A stretch of 64,000 bases of DNA from Apodospora peruviana (lineage: Eukaryota; Ascomycota; Sordariomycetes; Sordariales; Lasiosphaeriaceae). The stretch spans positions 1,302,001 to 1,366,000 of the forward strand of contig JAUEDM010000006.1 of NCBI GenBank assembly GCA_033439685.1, given 5' to 3'. The position numbers and the translations under genes were made by a program. Positions within the stretch are counted from its first letter, which is position 1, and the number at the start of each line of letters is the position of its first letter. The notes below the pieces were generated by a model. It searched no databases. It had not been told where the DNA came from and was given only the letters and a program-made list of their open reading frames with translations. Positions 58,809-64,000 of this stretch are shown here, one piece after another.

Positions 58809-59310
58809 AGAAGAAATTAAACAGAGGAGATAAGTCTTATCGGTATGAGCTTTTCAGTTTTCAATGACAGATGGCAGTCACCATGCTCGGGACTCGGGAG
58901 TTGCCCACTTGCCCCTGCCACGAATAGTACAAGAAATGGGGATAATCCACCTTCGTATGAGGCTATTTTCTGTAGGCTGGCACTGCCAAGGCTTCTGACT
59001 GTGATGGGTGTGGCTGAGCACCAAGAGGCGTTCACGGCCCATGACCAATCTCGGCCAAGCGCCAGGCCAAGTCTCGCCAAGTTCCAACGCAGCGATCACT
59101 GAGGCCGCCCCAATTTTGCTGCTGATGCATCACTGCCATTCACTGGAAGTGCATCTGACGCCCAACCCGTGACCAACAGGCTCAACAGCCATCAAATGCG
59201 GTCTCACTCGATTTCTCTACAAGACCATCTCCCATCGACATTCTTCTCTGGACAAACGGCTAACTAGGTATTGCGTGCCGCGAATACATTACACGACCGC
59301 CAATTTGAGA
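58809..59310 (+). other. Intergenic region, NLR promoter
   Basis: Roughly 500 bp separating the 363-aa gene and the NLR gene on the same strand. No gene, no repeat and no clear core promoter motif was found. Confidence 0.5.
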
Positions 59311-62300
59311 ATGGATCCCATCTCGGCCGTCGGCGCGCCTGATCAGTTCTTCTCGGAGACGCCGTCGCGTTCAAATACCAACTACAGCGGCTCCAGTTCC
59401 AGCTTCGACGCCAAGACAGACAACCTCCTTCTTCGACATACGGGATCCGGGTTTGGGGACTGGTCCCAGCCGGAGCCCGACTCCCCAACCCTAGAGTCGA
59501 GCGAGGATGGCCGGACGAGTCGTACTCCTGCTGCTAGCACATTCACAACCACCGCTGCTGCCACCGGCGACCGCCCTGACTGTTCTGTTTCCATCATCTC
59601 AATCGGTGACGACCCCATCAGTTGCGAGTATGAATGCCAGACACGCCATGATGTAACCTCTACTGACACGCACGCAGCATAATATTCGTCCATGGGCTAA
59701 GCGGTGACGACAAGACTACCTGGAAGTGCGGCTCCGTGTCATGGCCTGAGGAGCTGGGCAGAGTCTTTCCAAACGCAAGGCTATTGTCTTTCAAGTACGA
59801 CCGTTCTATATGGACCGGCTCCAACATGCGCGCTATGCAGTACATCTCGGAGCGCCTCCTCGCCATGCTCACCACGTACCGACGTCGGGACGATGCCGAG
59901 CATCGTCCCATCATTTTCGTCGCCCACAGCCTGGGTGGTTGTCTGGTCAAAGCTGTGAGTGAACACTGCTTGTCAGTTGAATATAATGGCAGCTAATAAG
60001 AGTCAAAAGGCCGTTGCTCTTGCAAGAGGTTATGGCAGCCTGAAGCTCTGGCCTACCTACTCCGATATCAACGAGTGCACAAGGGGCATTGTCTTCTTTG
60101 GCACGCCTCACCGGACGAGAACAGCTCTCGGATGGCACAGCGTTGTAAATCGGATAAGGGCTGCTTCCCAGTACGTCAGTGACTCTGAAGAGCTGATACC
60201 ACCGCCCGACGGCGACCGCCCCAAGGCTACCTTTATGCGGTTGCTCTCAGCATTTGAGACGAGCCTAGATGACGGGCACATCGCCATATACTCCTGCTTT
60301 GAGAACAACGAGACCGGAACAGACCGTCTCGCCACCTTGGTATGACAGCTACAACCCCGCACATTTGACGCTCAACCTGTGGTTGCTTATTCACATGCCT
60401 TTTTGTCTAGGTCACATCTGGTGACAATGCGCTTGCCCACCAGTACGAGAATGTTGTCTATCTCGACGGAGATCATACCACCATGTGTCAGTTCCAGACC
60501 CAAAACGACATGGGCTACAAAATAGTCAGAGACCTAGTTTCTCAGACCACCGATCAGAAGATTGGACGTGCTTTGAAGGCTTTCGGCAGCAATTACCCAA
60601 TGTTTGGGCAACGGCATGTTGGATTTCCGTCATCCGAACTGGAGAAATTCATCATGTCCGGTCAAGGTATGTCCTCCGCCTACCATCTTTCAATAACCCA
60701 GAATCTAAGTTGTGCAGACAAACCTGCGGACACCCTCTCCGACAGCAGTCTGGTGGCCTCTTCCGCTGTCACGCGCCTTTTCTTACCAACTGGTATGTTC
60801 TTCCGGCTAGAGACCGCCGACACTCCAGCTTACAGTTCACAGTCATGCTCCGCCGGATAAAAAGAATTCTAACCCAACCGGTCTTCGGCCTCGAGTACGT
60901 GGAGTCACTCTTGTCCCACGGCGACACCATCGACTGGGTCATCAAGAACAACCGATATCAGGAATGGAAAGAGGCAAAGCGGTTGCTTCTCATTACCGGA
61001 CCCCTTGGCGCTGGGAAATCAGCCGCCGCACACGATATCGCAGCTCATCTCGCAGCTGAAATTGGGCCCAAGGCCCAGAAGACAGACGACAAGGACGATA
61101 TCGTGTTGCACCACTTCTTCAACAACCAGTCTGACCCCGAACGCCACTTCTTAGAGTTGCTTCACCAGTTTATCCTCCAGCTTCTCGAAGTCAATCCTAG
61201 TCTGGTCAGGCATTTCTCCTCGACCCAGCTCCTCGCACCTCCCAAACGACGCAACTGCTGGCCATTCAAAACCCAACCGACCTGTCTATCCAAGAATCAA
61301 AATGATGAATTTCCACCTCCAAAGCGGACTCCTTCGGGCATTGAGGTGCACGATCCGCACGACACTGTCCCCATGTTCACCGCCGAGGTCTTGGTCGAAA
61401 CCATCTTTTCGATGCTGCGTGGAAATCCGGGAACGCAAATCTTCATAGTCATCGACGGGCTGGACGAGTGCAACAAGGCAAGCAAACCTCGCGTCAAGGA
61501 AATATTAAAACGTTTGCTCTCATTGCCAAACACCAAGCTTTGCCTTACGTCCCAGCGCAAGACCTTGTTGAATTCCCTTGCTCACTTGGAAGTGGACGCG
61601 GACAAAATGGCAACGATCGACATCGCAGAACAAGAAGACCATAGGCGAGGGATCAACATCTTTGCCAGGCGCCAACTGAAGGACGTAGAGAGGCATTTGC
61701 TCGAGCGTCGATTCCGGTTGCCCGACGACTACCTGGAGCGAATACAGCATCTTTTTGCCCCTGACCACAGTTTATCATTCCTCTGGATCAAGCTCATCGG
61801 TCGAGTTCTAAATGGCGTGAGGAACGTTCCAGCCCTGCTCGAATTCGTCGATGCCATCCTGCCCAACGGCGCACCAGAGCCTGTCTTTAATATTGACGGC
61901 CTGCATCATTGGATCATCGAATTTCTAATAGGCAACCGGGATCAGCTTGCTGTCCTGGCTCTGTTCTTTCTGGCGCTGGCAAATAGGCCTCTGAAGCCCG
62001 ATGAACTCTCCGCGTTGTTAGCCACCACCAAGTGTATAAAGCAGAACGGGCAGGCGCTCGGCAGTCCAACCATGCAGCTTCCCGCATTATCTTTTGTCGG
62101 AAGGGCTATATCCCCTGGATTCCGGTCGTCTAGACCCGTCTCGTGGGAGAGTTCCGATAAGCCGTCGGCACAAAGGCTCAAAGAAGAAGCATACCGAGAG
62201 GAATTCTGGAGATGGATAGACTCCGGAGATTCATCACATATCACTATCGATGTGATGGAAAAAGAATATCGCTCAGATCTCGAGTCATGGCTGAATGGTG

Positions 62301-64000
62301 AGCTCTTTGGACTGCTGACATTCCAGGGTGGAGTGGTGTCTCTGGCTCATCAGTTCCTTAAAGACTCGATCACGTCCTTCCTGACAGACATCCACCCTGG
62401 AAAGATACAGATCATACAAAGAGAACTGGCAAGGTCATGTCTCACCCTTCTATGCCTCCCTGGCCGATCGGATATCACGTTCGTGTATTCGCCAGAATCC
62501 AGGTCTCACTCTCCGTCAATCGCACAATTTTCTTACGCGATGACGAGCTGGTACAAGCACGCCAAGGAAGCTGGATCGTTAGGTGAAGACCTGTTTGGGG
62601 CAGTCAAGGAACTCTGGGACGACTATCAGTTCCAGGACCCCATATTGAAGTTGTCGGGCAAACACCACCCAAGCGAGCCTCGACCAGATCTGTCCTGCCT
62701 GCTAGCCATCCTCGACACGCACTTCGTCCTTGATAAACAACTGCGCGAAGAGCGCCGGGGAAGTGATCTGGGCACGGTCAAGTCAAACATTCACTTGGCG
62801 ATGGCGTGTGCAACTGCGAATGCATCGCTTAGCGCGCTGGAGGTCTTGATCGATAACACTTACTCGGCGGAGAATGCCGCCGACTTTGTTGACGTCGCCC
62901 CAAAGATCCTCATGTTGGCTGAGGAAACCGGTGACGGTGGATTCTTCGAAAACGCCTCGGCTCTCTTGAAAGCCCGGGCTGAGACTCTAACACAGCCTTC
63001 GGACAAACTGCCGTCACTGCCGACCGCGGAATCCGACAGACTGGAGGCCAGCCTGACAATGAAGTCTCTTCGAAAAGCTGTGGCAGCGAGAGACGTAGCC
63101 AAGGTGACAGACTTGCTCGAAACTCATCGTGACAAGGACTTCCTAAGCCGCCAGATGAGGGCAGAAGGGCTGCGGCTTGCCATCCGCCAATGTGATGAGC
63201 AGCTTGTGACCTGTCTTGTGAAGCATGGCGCCGACGTCAACACAAAGGGTCCGCGTGGGGAGTCGCCACTCCACCTCGCGGCATCGCAGGGAGACTTGCG
63301 GGTGGTTCAGCTCCTTGTGGAGAGTCGAGCGCGAAAGTCGGCCACCGACGCCGAGGGAAAGCAGCCTATCCACTGGGCTGCTCGTCGTGGTCACTACCCC
63401 GTGGTCGAGTTTCTCTTGTCATCTTCGGGAGACAAGGATGCCAAACTCGGGCGGACTCCCCTATTTGCAGCTTGCTCGGCCGCTTCCCTGCTCACCATTC
63501 AAGTCCTGCTAGACTTTGGTGCCAGCATCAACATCCGCGACAAGGAGGGCAGAACGCCACTGCATATTGCCGCATCGATCGGTGCAAAGGAGGTGGTGCA
63601 ACGCCTTCTCGTCGAAGGAGCAAATCCCAGCATCAAAGACAACAAGGGCTTGACTCCGCTCCAGCTGGCGGCATTTGGGGGGTGGGTGCCGGTTGTCACG
63701 TCGCTCCTGTCGGCTGCGGCGCCGGTAAACGAGACCAGCGAGGATGGGCAGACAGCGCTGCATCTTGCTACCGTGTCCAAGAACCCGGCTCTGCAGGTCG
63801 TGCAGGCGTTGCTCTCGGCGCGGGCGGACGCGAATATTGTGGATAAAGCGGGACACCGGCCGCTGTACTTGGCTGTGAAACATGGATCGCCGGAGATGGT
63901 CAAGGTATTATTGGGCAAAACGTCCTTCACGACCATGAAAGAGGAAGAGAGGGCTGCCCTGAAGAGGAGGGCGAAGAAGTATAAGGATATAAAGCCAGAA
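59311..64000 (+). CDS. NLR-like protein: lipase-like domain, NACHT, ankyrin repeats (3' partial)
   Basis: Fungal STAND/NLR-type receptor cut by the right edge; 1471 residues are visible. Exons: 59311-59627, 59678-59954, 60010-60339, 60411-60666, 60718-60792, 60843 to the edge; phases agree. Order: disordered Ser/Thr-rich residues 1-100; an alpha/beta-hydrolase (SesB-like lipase) at about 106-340 with IIFVHGLSGDD, nucleophile S190 in VAHSLGGCLVKA, FFGTPHR and H330 (LDGDHTTM); a NACHT NTPase from about 465 with Walker A TGPLGAGKSA (K477, S478) and Walker B IFIVIDGLDEC (D623, D626, E627); a helical linker; and at least eight ankyrin repeats from about 1160 (SPLHLAAS, TPLHIAAS, TPLQLAAF, TALHLATV). 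The layout matches effector-NACHT-repeat NLRs in which ligand sensed by the repeats activates the effector. The start uses the ATG at 59311, after a non-ATG extension. Confidence 0.93.

Overview
The window reads as nuclear DNA of a filamentous ascomycete (Pezizomycotina). Genes carry short introns of about 50-100 bases with GT...AG ends, intergenic spaces run from 0.1 to 4.7 kb, and the families are typical of moulds: a HET-domain protein, an NLR-type NACHT protein, Pth11-like rhodopsin-fold proteins, a Clr5 protein and several tyrosinases. A Sordariomycete is my best guess (inference from style and gene content, not an alignment). There are no bacterial features, CRISPR arrays, rRNA genes or intact transposons.

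Left part (1-18 kb): a degraded-looking rhodopsin-fold membrane protein running off the left edge, a long intracellular-type tyrosinase, a secreted M6-like metalloprotease, a Ctr copper transporter, a broken DHA1-type MFS drug transporter whose 3' end has become a 13-bp minisatellite, an uncertain Ser/Thr-rich ORF, an ACS-family MFS permease, and a short secreted tyrosinase. Copper uptake and copper enzymes (tyrosinases at 2.3, 16.6 and 50 kb) recur, but there is no secondary-metabolite synthase, so I do not call a biosynthetic cluster.

Middle (19-52 kb): a HET-domain protein, a 4.7-kb gene-poor stretch, a small membrane protein, a Clr5-TPR protein, another gene-poor stretch, a secreted NLP-like (NPP1-fold) protein with an altered signature heptapeptide, a DUF1993 protein, a purple acid phosphatase, a quinone-oxidoreductase-like MDR enzyme, a second rhodopsin-fold membrane protein, a second short secreted tyrosinase and a tiny Ser-rich ORF.

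Right part (53.8-64 kb) is the most interesting: an ankyrin-subtilase fusion (951 aa, minus strand), then divergently an unrecognised beta-rich protein with an acidic tail (363 aa), then an NLR-like protein with an N-terminal lipase-like hydrolase, a NACHT NTPase and ankyrin repeats, cut by the right edge. Two putative enzyme effectors (serine protease, lipase) fused to ankyrin repeats flank an orphan protein, which looks like a compact self/non-self recognition or programmed-death module. That reading is inference.

Exon boundaries were assigned by hand from splice consensus, reading phase and family motifs. Promoters and UTRs are largely unannotated because the sequence alone does not define them.
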